From CAVVST01 sp963750995 (GTDB lineage: Bacteria > Acidobacteriota > Vicinamibacteria > Vicinamibacterales > UBA2999): a DNA stretch of 64,000 nucleotides. The translations under genes and the position numbers were made by a program. The stretch lies in NCBI GenBank assembly GCA_963750995.1, contig CAVVST010000004.1:558001-622000 (forward strand). Direction: 5' to 3'. Shown here piece by piece: positions 45,685 to 56,097 of the stretch (positions are counted from its first letter, which is position 1; each line of letters starts with the position of its first letter). A model generated the notes under the pieces. That model did no database searches. It was not told where the DNA came from and saw only the letters and a list, made by a program, of their open reading frames with translations.

Positions 45685-48234
45685 ATGCGTCAGCGCATTT
45701 TCCGGGCGCTGCCGGTCGTGGCGGGCCTCGCGCTGTTTCTCATCGCGCTCGAGGTGCTGCGCGTAGAACTGCGGGCGGTCAGCTGGCCCGACCTCATTGC
45801 CGACATCCTGGCGACGCCGGCAACGCGCCTGGCCACGGCGGTGGGGTTGACCGCGCTCAACTACGTCGTTCTCACAGGGTACGACCTGCTGGCGTTCCAG
45901 TACATCGGCAAAGCTGTGCCCAGGAGGCGCATCGTCGGCGCGTCGCTCCTCACCTACGCGATTTCCAACAGCGTCGGATTCGCGATGTTCTCGGGTGCGT
46001 CGGTGCGGTATCGCTTCTACACCCGGTGGGGCGTCACGGCGGAGGAGCTGTCGCGCATCGTCTTCAGCTGTTCTGTGACGTTCTGGCTGGGCCTGTTCGC
46101 GCTCGGGGGATTGAGCTTCGTGCTGAGTCCGCTGCCGGGCACGCACGATTTGCCGGGTCACGAGGCGATCGCCATCGGCGGGTGGGGACTGATGTTCGCC
46201 GTGCTCGCGTTCATGGTTGCAACCGTCGTGCGGCGCGAGCCGATCCGCGCGTATCGCCTGGCGCTGCCGCTGCCGGGTCCAGCGCTTGCGGGTCGGCAGC
46301 TGCTGGTATCGGCAATTGACTGGATGCTGGCGGGGAGCGTCCTGTACGCGCTGTTGCCAGCAACCGATCTGCCGTTCCTCACGTTCCTGGGCTCCTTTCT
46401 CGTCGCCATTCTCCTCGGCATGGTGAGCCACGTTCCTGGCGGCATCGGTGTGTTCGAAGGGCTCATGGTGCTGCTGCTCAAGCCGTTCATGTCCTCGGGC
46501 CAGCTGTTGCCCGCGCTCGTGGTGTACCGGGCGGTGTACTACCTGCTGCCATTCATCACCGCGCTCGGCGTCCTCGTGCTCGACGAGGCTTACCAGCGGC
46601 GCGCGCACCTGGCTCGCGCCAGCGCATGGATCGGATCGATCACCGAAGAGATCACACCGCGGGTACTGGCCGCGGTGTCGTTCCTCTCCGGCAGCATCCT
46701 GCTGTGGTCCGGTGCGACGCCCGCGGCGCCGGGGCGCCTCGACATGGTCGACCGCGTGCTGCCTCTTGGCGTCGTCGAAGGGTCCCATTTCATCGGCAGC
46801 GTCGCCGGCGCGGGTCTCCTGGTGCTGTCGCAAGGTCTCGCGCGCCGGCTCGATGCTGCTTATCAACTATCGTCGGTCCTCATCGTCGTCGGGATGGCCG
46901 CGTCACTCCTCAAAGGTTTCGACTACGAGGAGGCAGTGCTGCTGCTGCTCGTGCTCGCGGCCCTGCATCGGGCACGGCCGGCGTTCGACCGGCGCGCCGC
47001 GTTCTTCGACGGCCGGTTTTCGCGATCGTGGCTTGCGGCGGTGGCGGGCGCGCTGGCCGCCTCGGTCTGGCTCGGGCTGTTTGCGTTCAAGCACGTGGAC
47101 TATGCCAACGAGCTGTGGTGGCAGTTCGAGCTGCACGGGGACGCGTCGCGATTTCTCCGCGCGACGGTCGGGGCCGCGCTGCTGGTGATGATGGTTGGGG
47201 CGAGCCGCCTGCTGCGGCCGGCGCCGCACGAGGTCGTCACACCAACTGAGGACGATCTTGACGCCGTGCGTCGCGCCATCGCTCGGCAGACAGCGACGTC
47301 ACCGAACCTGGTCTACCTTCGCGACAAGGCGCTGTTGTTCAACGAGGATCGGACCGGGTTCGTCATGTACGGCGTGCAGGGCCGCACGTGGGTAGCGCTG
47401 GGCGATCCGGTAGGCCCTGAGGCCTGCGTTCCGGGCTTGATCCGCGCGTTCCTCGAACGCTGCGACGACTTCGGCGGGGTGCCGGTCTTCTACGAGATCG
47501 GGCCCGCGCACCTTCACTGCTACGTGGACTACGGGCTTACCTTCGTCAAGCTCGGCGAGGATGCGAAGGTCAACCTCACGGCGTTCGCGATGGAGGGCGG
47601 CGGCGCTGCCCGGTACAGGCAGTCGATTCGAAGACTCGAGAAGGACGGCGGGACGTTTCGAGTGGTGCCGGCCGCGGACGTTCGGGCACTCATGCCGCAG
47701 CTCAGAGCCGTCTCCGACGACTGGCTGCGGCTCAAAGCTGGAGCCGAGAAGGGCTTCTCGCTCGGCTTCTTCGATGAAGAGTACCTCCAGCGGTTCCCGG
47801 TCGCGGTGATCGAGCGAGATGGCCGTGTCCAGGCATTCAGCAACCTGTGGCTGGGGCCTCGCTCGGTGGAACTGTCGCTCGACCTGATGCGGTACTCCGG
47901 CGAGGCGCCGAAAGGCGTGATGGAGGCGCTGCTGGTCCACGTGATCGCCTGGGGCAAGGCTGAGGGTTATCAACGGTTTGCCCTCGGGATGGCGCCGCTG
48001 TCGGGGTTCGAGGCGTCTCCGCTGGCGCCGTTGTGGAATCGCCTCGGCGCGTTTCTCTACGAGCACGGCGAGGCGGTCTACAATTTCCATGGGCTTCGCG
48101 CCTTCAAGGAGAAGTTCAATCCCACGTGGGAACCGAGATACCTCGCCTACCCCGGCGGCCTGCGGCTGCCGTTCATTCTGGCGGATATGTCAGCGCTGAT
48201 CGCAGGAGGTTATCGTCGGATCCTGGTGAAGTGA
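45685..48234 (+). CDS. mprF: Bifunctional lysyl-phosphatidylglycerol synthase/flippase
   Basis: 849 residues from ATG 45685, with CGGAGGCG upstream; the frame is open further upstream but overlaps the hydrolase gene. About 14 transmembrane segments (about 5-525) form the flippase part, with FLVAILLGMVSHVPGGIGVF EG typical of the family. The C-terminal GNAT-fold synthase (about 545-849) shows FNEDRTGFVMYGVQGRTWVA LGDPVG, ARYRQSIRRLEKDGGTFRV and FKEKFNPTWEPRYLAYPGG. It uses aminoacyl-tRNA to add lysine or a similar residue to phosphatidylglycerol and moves it to the outer leaflet, giving acid and cationic-peptide resistance. It is paired with the AcvB-like hydrolase. Confidence 0.93.
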   Translation: MRQRIFRALPVVAGLALFLIALEVLRVELRAVSWPDLIADILATPATRLATAVGLTALNYVVLTGYDLLAFQYIGKAVPRRRIVGASLLTYAISNSVGFAMFSGASVRYRFYTRWGVTAEELSRIVFSCSVTFWLGLFALGGLSFVLSPLPGTHDLPGHEAIAIGGWGLMFAVLAFMVATVVRREPIRAYRLALPLPGPALAGRQLLVSAIDWMLAGSVLYALLPATDLPFLTFLGSFLVAILLGMVSHVPGGIGVFEGLMVLLLKPFMSSGQLLPALVVYRAVYYLLPFITALGVLVLDEAYQRRAHLARASAWIGSITEEITPRVLAAVSFLSGSILLWSGATPAAPGRLDMVDRVLPLGVVEGSHFIGSVAGAGLLVLSQGLARRLDAAYQLSSVLIVVGMAASLLKGFDYEEAVLLLLVLAALHRARPAFDRRAAFFDGRFSRSWLAAVAGALAASVWLGLFAFKHVDYANELWWQFELHGDASRFLRATVGAALLVMMVGASRLLRPAPHEVVTPTEDDLDAVRRAIARQTATSPNLVYLRDKALLFNEDRTGFVMYGVQGRTWVALGDPVGPEACVPGLIRAFLERCDDFGGVPVFYEIGPAHLHCYVDYGLTFVKLGEDAKVNLTAFAMEGGGAARYRQSIRRLEKDGGTFRVVPAADVRALMPQLRAVSDDWLRLKAGAEKGFSLGFFDEEYLQRFPVAVIERDGRVQAFSNLWLGPRSVELSLDLMRYSGEAPKGVMEALLVHVIAWGKAEGYQRFALGMAPLSGFEASPLAPLWNRLGAFLYEHGEAVYNFHGLRAFKEKFNPTWEPRYLAYPGGLRLPFILADMSALIAGGYRRILVK

Positions 48235-48275
48235 GGAACGGACGCGGCATATACTTGCCACCCTTGGAGGATCCG

Positions 48276-49487
48276 ATGACGAAGAGACATGTCATTTTCG
48301 TCGGCCTCGCCCTATTCCTCGCGACAACCGTTTTCGTACTTTCGGCAGCCGGCAGCGCTCAGAACGTCGACAACGCGGCCACTACCCGCCCAGATCCCAC
48401 AAGGGAACAGCTCGGACGTCTGCTCTTCTGGGATCCAATTCTTTCGGGCAACAAGGACACGGCCTGTGCGACCTGTCACCATCCTGATTTCGCCTACGCG
48501 GATGGCCGTGATCTCTCGAGGGGCACCGGCGCCATCGGCCTCGGACCGGCGCGCACCGACGTCTCGAAGGGCCAGGTCCCGGTGGTGAAGCGCAACTCAC
48601 CGACGATTCTCAACGTCGCCTTCAACGGCGTCGACGACAATCGGGGGCGGAGGCGGGGATTCGGCGGATCGGCACAGTCGGTCGATCCGGCGCGGGCGCC
48701 GATGTTCTGGGACAGCCGGGTTCGGAGCCTCGAGACGCAGGCGCTCGAGCCGATCAAAGCGCTCGAAGAAATGAGGGGCCACGTCTATCCGGAGGCTGCC
48801 GCGGTGGACACCGTCGTTGCCCGGATCAGGAAGGTCCCGGAGTACGTTGCGCTGTTTGAGGACGCCTTTGGTTCGGGCACGGCGGTTGATGGGCCTCGGA
48901 TCGGAGACGCGATCGCCGCCTTTGAACGCTCGCTCGTTGCCATGAACAGCCCGTTCGATCGTTTTCGCGCGGGGGAGTTCGACGCCCTGACAGCACAGCA
49001 GCGCCGCGGGCTCGAGACATTCAACGAAGTCGGGTGCGACCGCTGCCATGACGGCGTCATGTTCTCGGACTTCGACCACCACGCCGAAGGCGTCCGCGAG
49101 CATCCGCTCCTCACGCAGCCGGATACCGGAGCGGGCCGGTTCAGGTTCCGCACGCCGTCGCTGCGCAATGTAGCGCTGACCGCACCCTACATGCACAACG
49201 GCATGCTTCCGACCCTGAGAGACGTGCTGCGCTTTTACAATGACGGCCGCTCGGAGAATCCCAATGTCTCCAACGCGCGAGATCGGGACCGGGATGGAGA
49301 CAGGAATCGCGGAAGAGACGACGGCATTGCGCGCGTCTCTGGTCAGTTCCGGCGGATTGACAATATGAATGAGGGCGAAATGGAGGACATCGTCGCGTTT
49401 CTCAACGCGCTGACGGATGCCAATTTCGACCGGACCATCCCGGCCCGCGTGCCCAGCGGCCTGCCACCGGGAGGTCTCCTCCGCTGA
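48276..49487 (+). CDS. Di-haem cytochrome c peroxidase
   Basis: 403 residues from ATG 48276, with GGAGG six bases upstream. The signal peptide (KRHVIFVGLALFLATTVFVL) is followed by LGRLLFWDPILSGNKDTACA TCHHP, giving haem motif CATCH, then KRNSPTILNVAFNG, the second haem motif CDRCH and the MauG/CCP-type FRTPSLRNVALTAPYMHNGM LPTL with its axial ligand region. It reduces peroxide in the periplasm using electrons from small cytochromes or oxidises a partner protein. An Asp/Arg-rich insert (NARDRDRDGDRNRGRDDG) near the C-terminus is unusual. Transcribed alone or after MprF. Confidence 0.93.
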   Translation: MTKRHVIFVGLALFLATTVFVLSAAGSAQNVDNAATTRPDPTREQLGRLLFWDPILSGNKDTACATCHHPDFAYADGRDLSRGTGAIGLGPARTDVSKGQVPVVKRNSPTILNVAFNGVDDNRGRRRGFGGSAQSVDPARAPMFWDSRVRSLETQALEPIKALEEMRGHVYPEAAAVDTVVARIRKVPEYVALFEDAFGSGTAVDGPRIGDAIAAFERSLVAMNSPFDRFRAGEFDALTAQQRRGLETFNEVGCDRCHDGVMFSDFDHHAEGVREHPLLTQPDTGAGRFRFRTPSLRNVALTAPYMHNGMLPTLRDVLRFYNDGRSENPNVSNARDRDRDGDRNRGRDDGIARVSGQFRRIDNMNEGEMEDIVAFLNALTDANFDRTIPARVPSGLPPGGLLR

Positions 49488-49511
49488 GGCGCGCTCCCGG
49501 CGACACATCGA

Positions 49512-51162
49512 TTACCGCGTAAGCGTCGTGGGAAGAGCGGGCGTGTGTTTCGGCAGTACGCGCGCACGCGTGGCCTGTTCGAAATCGTAGGCGTAGCCAA
49601 GAAGTTTGGGCTCGCTGAACGCTCGGCCGAGAAACGAGATCGTCACCGGCAAGCCGTCCTTCGTCAGTCCCGCGGGAACGATGATGTCGGGGAAGCCGGT
49701 CTCGTCCGCGAAGAGCGACGCAGATTCGCCACCGACGACCGGACCGGTCGGCGCAGCCGCGGGCGGTGTCGGCGGTGTGAGAAGGCCGGCCGGCCGGTTT
49801 GCCGAAGGGTAAACCAGGGCGTCCAGCCGGTACTTCTCGAAGATGGCTTCGACGCCGGCGGTAACAGCCTGGTAGCCCTCGTTCTTCGCGGCCAGGTACA
49901 CCGGATCGTCCAGTGCCAGCGCCACCGCGTTGGTGTACTTCAGTCCCACGAGTTTTTCGGGACTCCGGTACGCCGTCTTTGGATCCTCGGCTTTCGCGAT
50001 CAGCTCCTCGAGTGTTCTGGGATAGCCCGGCTTGAGCGTCTGCAGATACTCGGCAATCAGCGCTTTGAACTCCGAATTCCGGACCAGCGTAAAGACCGGC
50101 TGCTTCATCTGCAGCAGGTGGTCGGGAAAATTGACCGGGTCGACAATCTCCGCTCCCAGTTGCCTCAGCGTGACGATAGCTTCCTCGGTGATGCGAATGG
50201 TTTCCAGGATCCGGTCCGGCGAAGTCGCGGGCGATGCCGATGCGGGCGCCTTTCAACGAACCGGTCTTGAGAAACTGGGTGTAGTCCGCCGGAACCCTCC
50301 CGGCGCTCCGCCTCGTGGACGCATCGGCCGGATCGATACCGGTCAGCACATTCAACACGACCGCAATGTCGTACACACTGCGGGCAATCGGTCCGACGGT
50401 ATCGTAGTTCGCCAGGGGCAGCAGGCCCGTGCGGCTGACGAGACCGCGCGTCGTCTTGAGCCCCACCACGCCGTTCGCGGCGGCCGGGCCACGGATCGAG
50501 CCGGCGGTATCGGTGCCAAGACCGAACTGCGCGAACACGGCGGCGATGGCCGCGCCGGTTCCGCCGCTCGACGCGCCGGGACCGCGCCCCGGATCGTGCG
50601 GGTTGCGGGTCTGGCCGCCGAGCGAACTGAAACCCTCGGTGATCTGGCCCGCCTTGAGGACGGCGGGATCTTTGGAACCGATCACGCTTCCGCCGCCCGA
50701 GGCGAACTCGCTCAGGTTGGCCTTGCCGAGCACGATCGCGCCGGCGTCGCGAAGTTTCCTGACGACGAAGGCGTCGGCCGGTGGAACCGAGCCTTCGAGC
50801 AGCTGCGAGCCGCCGGTGGTGGGCAGGTCGGAGGTGTCGAAGTTGTCCTTCAGGACGATTGGAATGCCGTGCAGCGGGCCGCGAACCTTGCCGGCGTTGC
50901 GCTCGGCGTCCAGGGCGCGAGCCTCGCTGAGAGCTTTCGGGTTGAGCGTTATGACCGCGTTGATGTTCGGGCCTCGTTTGTCATAGGCGGCAATCCGGGC
51001 GAGATACATTTCCGTGAGTGTCTCCGCCGTGAGCGCGCCGTTGTTGAACGCGACGTTGAGGTCCGCGATCGTCGCATTCGCCAGGTTCACCTGCATACGC
51101 GACTGCCCCTGGACGACGCCACCGATCAAGACAGCGGTCAACGCCAGAGCAACCCGCTTCAT
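49512..51162 (-). CDS. Amidase-signature family enzyme (frameshifted)
   Basis: About 549 residues. A signal segment (MKRVALALTAVLIGGVVQGQ) suggests export. The catalytic Lys is in IPIVLKDNFDTSDLPTTGGS and the Ser-cisSer pair in PGASSGGTGAAIAA and GTDTAGSIRGPAAANGVVGL, giving a complete Ser-Ser-Lys triad. The frame changes at about 50208-50222 (GIARDFAG to ILETIRITEEAIVTLRQL), repaired by removing one base, and the rest runs to LPKHTPALPTTLTR. It hydrolyses an amide such as a peptide or fatty amide in the periplasm. It converges with the di-haem peroxidase gene. Confidence 0.9.
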
Positions 51163-51517
51163 ACGTCCTCCCTCACCAGTTCCGGGCTCATTGATTTGCG
51201 GATTCTACTGTGGCTTTGCCAAAACGAACCCCCCTCGAGCCCCTCGATTGCTGCGCTCCTCCCCATGAACACCTTTCGCGCTTCTGATCGGGGAAAGACC
51301 TTTCTTCTGTCAGTCACCGACTAATCAGGTTCTTGCTGGTACGGCATCTCGCGGCGCATCGCCTATGCGTCTGCGTCCCAAAGAGATAGCGGCGTCGTCC
51401 GAAACGTTCCCCACGGGCCCTCATCTTGCCAACACATCCAGAAGATTCGGGGACTTACAGATCTGCCAGGTTTGCGCTGACAGCTTCTGGCTGCGGCGGT
51501 GCACGGAGGGAATGTTG
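51163..51517. promoter_or_regulatory. 355-bp intergenic region, divergent
   Basis: It separates the amidase gene from the Kelch/Ig-repeat gene and should hold both promoters. No coding signal or named element is seen; the open frame that extends back to 51365 has no signal peptide and lacks family support. Confidence 0.35.
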
Positions 51518-54500
51518 ATGTCGAAGTTGAAGCTGTGGGTCGCGGGCGTGGTCACGATCGTTCCCCTGGTCGCCGGGACCCACCTGCTCGAGGCGGAACC
51601 AGAGCAGCCGGTCGGCACGTGGGCGCCGATGGGCGCGGTAGCGGATTCGCGGCTCGGCGCCGCCACGGTGACGCTTTCAGACGGACGATCGTTGATGACG
51701 GGCGGTGTCGCAGCCGATGGCTCACCGACCGCCTCGGTGGTCATTTACGATCCGCTCGAGAACTCAATCACCGCAACCGGCAGCCTAACCGTTGCGCGCG
51801 TTGGCCACACCGCCACATTGCTGGCCGATGGCCGTGTGCTCGTCACTGGCGGCACGGTCGGCGCGGAAGTCAGCTCTGACGTCGAGTTGTTCGACCCCTC
51901 GACCGGTGCGTCGACGATCGTCGCGTCCCTGTCGCAGCCGCGAGCCGGTCATGCCGCGGCACGATTGCCAGACGACAGCGTAGTAATCGTTGGCGGTTCA
52001 ACCATCGACAGCGCCGTATTGGGGTCTATCGAAATCGTCGACCCTTCCAGCGGTCTGGTCACGCCGCTCGACGTCAGCTTGCACCATCGCCGCAGTGGTG
52101 CGTCGGCGACGACGCTTCTGGACGGGCGAGTGCTTGTCGCAGGTGGGATGGACGGAACCCAGGATTTGTCCTCGGCCGAGATTTTCGATCCGTACTTCGG
52201 CACATTTACACTCGTCGACTCGTACATGAGTGTGGCGCGGAGCGGTCACTCGGCGGTTCTGCTTCCGCATAACAACAGCGTTCTCATCGCGGGAGGCACC
52301 ACAGCGGGCCAGGTGTCGAATGCCGCTGACCTCTTTCTGCCGGCGGAATTTCCCGATCCATTTTCGTGGGGAATCGGGCGTTTTGTGGAAACCGGCGCAT
52401 TGACGATCCCGCGGACAACGCACATCACCGGCCCCGCTGGCGATGCCGGTTATGCCTTCGTGTCTGGTGGTGGGCCGGGGGATGGCGAAGCGTATCGCTA
52501 TGCCACGATCGCCACCAACAAGGACGACTATCGGCCGGGCGAACGGGCGATCATCACTGGTACCGGATGGGTGCCGGGTGAGAGCGTCACTCTCGTGTTC
52601 CAGGAGGATCCCGCGGTTCACGACGACTACGTACTGATCGTTCAGGCAGATGGTGCCGGAAATCTGTATTCCGACGAATGGGCGCCGGACGATCACGACC
52701 TCGGCGTTCGCTTCTATCTCACAGCCGCAGGTTCTCAGTCACGCGCGCAGATGACGTTCACGGATGATGTGGTCGCGAACGACGTTGCCGGACCCAGCGA
52801 GACCGTGACAATCATGCCCGGTGGCTCAGCGGCGGTGACGTTTACGTTGACCGCGTCGAATACCGTGCCGGCAGGGGATGCGAGTGGATGCAACGCCACC
52901 GGTTCTAGTCGGGCCACATTAACTGTCAGCCGCCCGCCCGTTGTCACTGTGTCCCCGGGCTCTGGAGAGTTTGTTGGCTGCGGAAACGGCCTGAGCTTCA
53001 CCTTCTCGTCGAGCGTCGTCGGTTCGTATCCGATCGGTGTTTCGGTCACGGGCGGCAAAGTAGGCAGCAGCTATAACACTGCTGCCGCGGCATTCACGCT
53101 GGTAGTAGCCGCTGCCAATGCGGCGCCGGTGGCCAACGCTCAGAATGTCGCAACCCCCGAGGATACGCCGCTGGCCCTGACGCTGACGGCCAGCGATGCC
53201 GACAACGACGTCGTGACGTTCTCGGTAGTCGCTCCCCCGGCCCATGGCGTTGTGACCGGCACTCTTCCGAACGTCACGTACACCCCAGATCCCGACTTCC
53301 ATGGACCGGACAGTTTCACGTTCACAGCAAGCGACGGCACATCGGTGTCGAACGTCGCCACCGTTGCCATCACGATAACCTCGGTCAATGATCCGCCGGT
53401 GCTGACGGGGGTGCCGAGCGCGGCGACGCGCGACGAGTTGGCGCTCTACAGCTTCGACGCGGATGCCAGCGATGGGGACGTGCCGGCCCAGACGCTGACG
53501 TTCTCGCTGGTCGGGGCACCGGCAGGAGCGGCGATCGATGGGGCCACGGGCGCGTTCAGCTGGACGCCGAGCGAGGTGCAGGGGCCGGGCGACTACGCCT
53601 TCACGGTGCGCGTCAGTGACGGGGTGACCGAGACGGACGCGGCGATCTCGATCGACGTCGACGAGGTGAACGTCGCGCCGATGCTGACGGGGGTGCCGAG
53701 CGCGGCGACGACCGACGAGTTAGCGCTCTACAGCTTCGACGCGGATGCCAGCGATGGGGACGTGCCGGCCCAGACGCTGACGTTCTCGCTGGTCGGGGCA
53801 CCGGCAGGAGCGGCGATCGATGGGGCCACGGGCGCGTTCAGCTGGACGCCGAGCGAGGTGCAGGGGCCGGGCGACTACGCCTTCACGGTACGGGTCAGTG
53901 ACGGGGTGACCGAGACGGACGCGGCGATCTCGATCCACGTCGACGAGGTGAACGTCGCGCCGATGCTGACGGGGGTGCCGAGCGCGGCGACGACCGACGA
54001 GTTAGCGCTCTACAGCTTCGACGCGGATGCCAGCGATGGGGACGTGCCGGCCCAGACGCTGACGTTCTCGCTGGTCGGGGCACCGGCAGGAGCGGCGATC
54101 GATGGGGCCACGGGCGCGTTCAGCTGGACGCCGAGCGAGGTGCAGGGGCCGGGCGACTACGCCTTCACGGTGACGGGTCAGTGACGGGGTGACCGAGACG
54201 GACGCGGCGATCTCGATCCACGTCGACGAGGTGAACGTCGCGCCGATGCTGACGGGGGTGCCGAGCGCGGCGACGACCGACGAGTTGGCGCTCTACAGCT
54301 TCGACGCGGATGCCAGCGATGGGGACGTGCCGGCCCAGACGCTGACGTTCTCGCTGGTCGGGGCACCGGCAGGAGCGGCGATCGATGGGGCCACGGGCGC
54401 GTTCAGCTGGACGCCGAGCGAGGTGCAGGGGCCGGGCGACTACGCCTTCACGGTACGGGTCAGTGACGGGGTAACCGAGACGGACGCGGCGATCTCGATT

Positions 54501-55136
54501 CACGTAACGGAGATCAATCAGCCGCCCGTTCTGAATGAAATCGGCAACAAGTCGGTGATGCTCGGCAACCTGCTGACGTTTGTCGCTTCAGCCAGCGATT
54601 CTGACCTTCCACAGAACAATCTGACGTTCTCTACCGTCGGAGCGCCCGCTGGAAGTGTCATCAATCCGGTGACAGGTGTGTTCAGCTGGACACCGACCGT
54701 TGCGCAAACCGGCGTCCACACGTTCACGGTGCGTGTCAGCGACAACGGAACACCAGCGCTGCAGGATTCCGAGACCATCAGTGTGTCGGTTCTGTTTGGG
54801 GTGTGCCTGCACAACGACAATACGAAGTCGTACAAGAGAGGCAGGACCATTCCGCTGAAGATCAGCCTATGCGATGCAAGCCGCAACAACGTGTCGTCTG
54901 AGTCCATACTGGTTCAGGCCACAACGCTGGTGCGGGTTGACTCGACCGCCTCGCCGTTTGTGGCAGAGGACTCCGGGAACGCGAATCCTGACAACAACTT
55001 CCGCTTCGTCGGAGGGTTTTACATATTCAATCTCAGCCTCAAGAGCTCTGCCTTCCAGCAGGGCACGTGGAAACTCTCGTTCACGGTGAATGGGGTCGCG
55101 GATCCCTCGTATGTCTTAACGTTCGACGTCAAGTAG
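51518..55136 (+). CDS. Kelch-repeat and Ig/cadherin-like repeat surface protein (one frameshift)
   Basis: About 1205 residues. I chose ATG 51518 because GGAGGG lies seven bases upstream and the signal peptide (MSKLKLWVAGVVTIVPLVAG) starts there. A Kelch-like propeller fills about 35-300 (repeats such as GHTATLLADGRVLVTGGTVG and GHSAVLLPHNNSVLIAGGTT). Next are an Ig-like region and a tandem-repeat dystroglycan/He_PIG section (about 625-1005) with four near-identical 94-residue units (FSWTPSEVQGPGDYAFTVRV), then a related unit and a C-terminal domain. It is probably a cell-surface or secreted adhesin. The frame changes at 54172, inside the third DNA repeat. Confidence 0.85.
53402..54530 (+). 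repeat. Four tandem 282-bp near-identical repeats
   Basis: Units begin at 53402, 53684, 53966 and 54249, each encoding 94 residues of an Ig/cadherin-like domain. Periods are 282, 282 and 283 bp; the extra base is a G at about 54172, which breaks the frame in unit 3. Units differ at only a few positions, so they arose by recent duplication or are kept alike by recombination. Confidence 0.95.
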
Positions 55137-55144
55137 TCGGCGTT

Positions 55145-55170
55145 CGGACGGCGCTCAACAGCGCCGTCCG
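55145..55170 (+). terminator. Hairpin after the Kelch/Ig gene
   Basis: A perfect 11-bp stem (CGGACGGCGCT / AGCGCCGTCCG) with loop CAAC, starting 9 bp after the stop. No T-rich tail follows, so it may act with Rho or as a stabilising hairpin. Confidence 0.5.
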
Positions 55171-55234
55171 GAGGGTCTCGGTACCTTGGAAAGGCGGGCA
55201 AAGGCGGCGTTGATGCCGGCGATGGTCGCATTGG

Positions 55235-55381
55235 CCAGATCGTCGGCTGAATATTCGATTGTCTAGCAAGGACCTGGAAGCGATCCAGAAGCGGGCACTC
55301 GCGGAAGGCCTGCCGTACCAAACTCTGATCTCAAGCCTGCTGCACAAGTACGCATCAGGTCGGCTGAGAGAGGTGCAATAA
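55235..55381 (+). pseudogene. CopG/BrnA-like antitoxin, C-terminal fragment
   Basis: The frame reads DRRLNIRLSSKDLEAIQKRA, then LAEGLPYQTLISSLLHKYAS GRLREV and a stop at 55381. This is the C-terminal ribbon-helix-helix-type core of a widespread antitoxin family (NIRLSSKDLEAIQKRALxEG LPYQTLI). No start codon or N-terminal part is found and no toxin gene is adjacent, so it is an orphan fragment. Another frame upstream (AKAALMPAMVALARSS) is unrelated. Confidence 0.65.
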
Positions 55382-55435
55382 GAGAGAGCGGGGATCGTCC
55401 TGGACCTGCTCAAGTCCCGAGAACGCCGACCGGCG

Positions 55436-55993
55436 TCACTGTTGCGGCGACAGCCGCCGAAAGAGCCAGGCCTTCGCCAAAGCCCATTCTCGCTCGACCG
55501 TGGCGGGCGACATCCCCAATGCTTCGGCCGCCTCGTCGATGTTGAGCCCCGCGAAGAATCGCAGTTCGACAACGTGGCTTTGCCGGGCGTCGATTGAAGC
55601 CAGCGCCGCGAGCGCTTGATCGAGGGCAAGCAGGTCCACGCTGGCGGGCTGAGCGGCGGGTGACACGTCATCCAGACTCATCATCGTGGCCCCGCCGCCG
55701 CGCTTGTCGGCGTGCTGTCGGCGGGCGTGATCGACGAGGATCTGGCGCATCAACTTTGCCGCCACCGCAAAAAAGTGCGTCCGGTTCTTCAGCGTCAGTT
55801 GGTCCACATCCACGAGTCGCAGGTAGACCTCATGGACGAGCGCCGTCGCCTGGAGGGCGTGCCCAGGCTGTTCGCGCCGGAGATGGCGGCGCGCCACGCG
55901 GCGCAGCTCGTCATACACGAGCGGCACCAGGCGGTCGAGCGCCGCCGCGTCGCCCTGGCGCCAAGACAGGAGCAGTCCAGTTACATCGGGCAC
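55436..55993 (-). CDS. ECF sigma factor (Acidobacteriota type)
   Basis: 185 residues. The start MPDVTGLLLSWRQGDAAALD, region 2 (HALQATALVHEVYLRLVDVD QLTLKNRTHFFAVAAKLMRQ ILVDHARRQ) and region 4 (LDQALAALASIDARQSHVVE LRFFAGLNIDEAAEALGMSP ATVEREWALAKAWL) match the ECF group known from many Acidobacteriota and Planctomycetes genomes, usually next to Ser/Thr kinases. That is the case here: a PD40 kinase gene lies 640 bp away on the same strand, transcribed toward it. The kinase may control its activity. A copy of the same family survives as a relic at 5848-6034. Confidence 0.93.
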   Translation of the reverse strand: MPDVTGLLLSWRQGDAAALDRLVPLVYDELRRVARRHLRREQPGHALQATALVHEVYLRLVDVDQLTLKNRTHFFAVAAKLMRQILVDHARRQHADKRGGGATMMSLDDVSPAAQPASVDLLALDQALAALASIDARQSHVVELRFFAGLNIDEAAEALGMSPATVEREWALAKAWLFRRLSPQQ

Positions 55994-56097
55994 GCGGAGC
56001 AGTCCGTCATCGGCTCGTGAGGGAAAACGGGGCCGTCTTGCGCATCTTATCTGTAGGGGCCCACAACGGGCGAACCGTCATTCCCAAAAGGAGCCTT

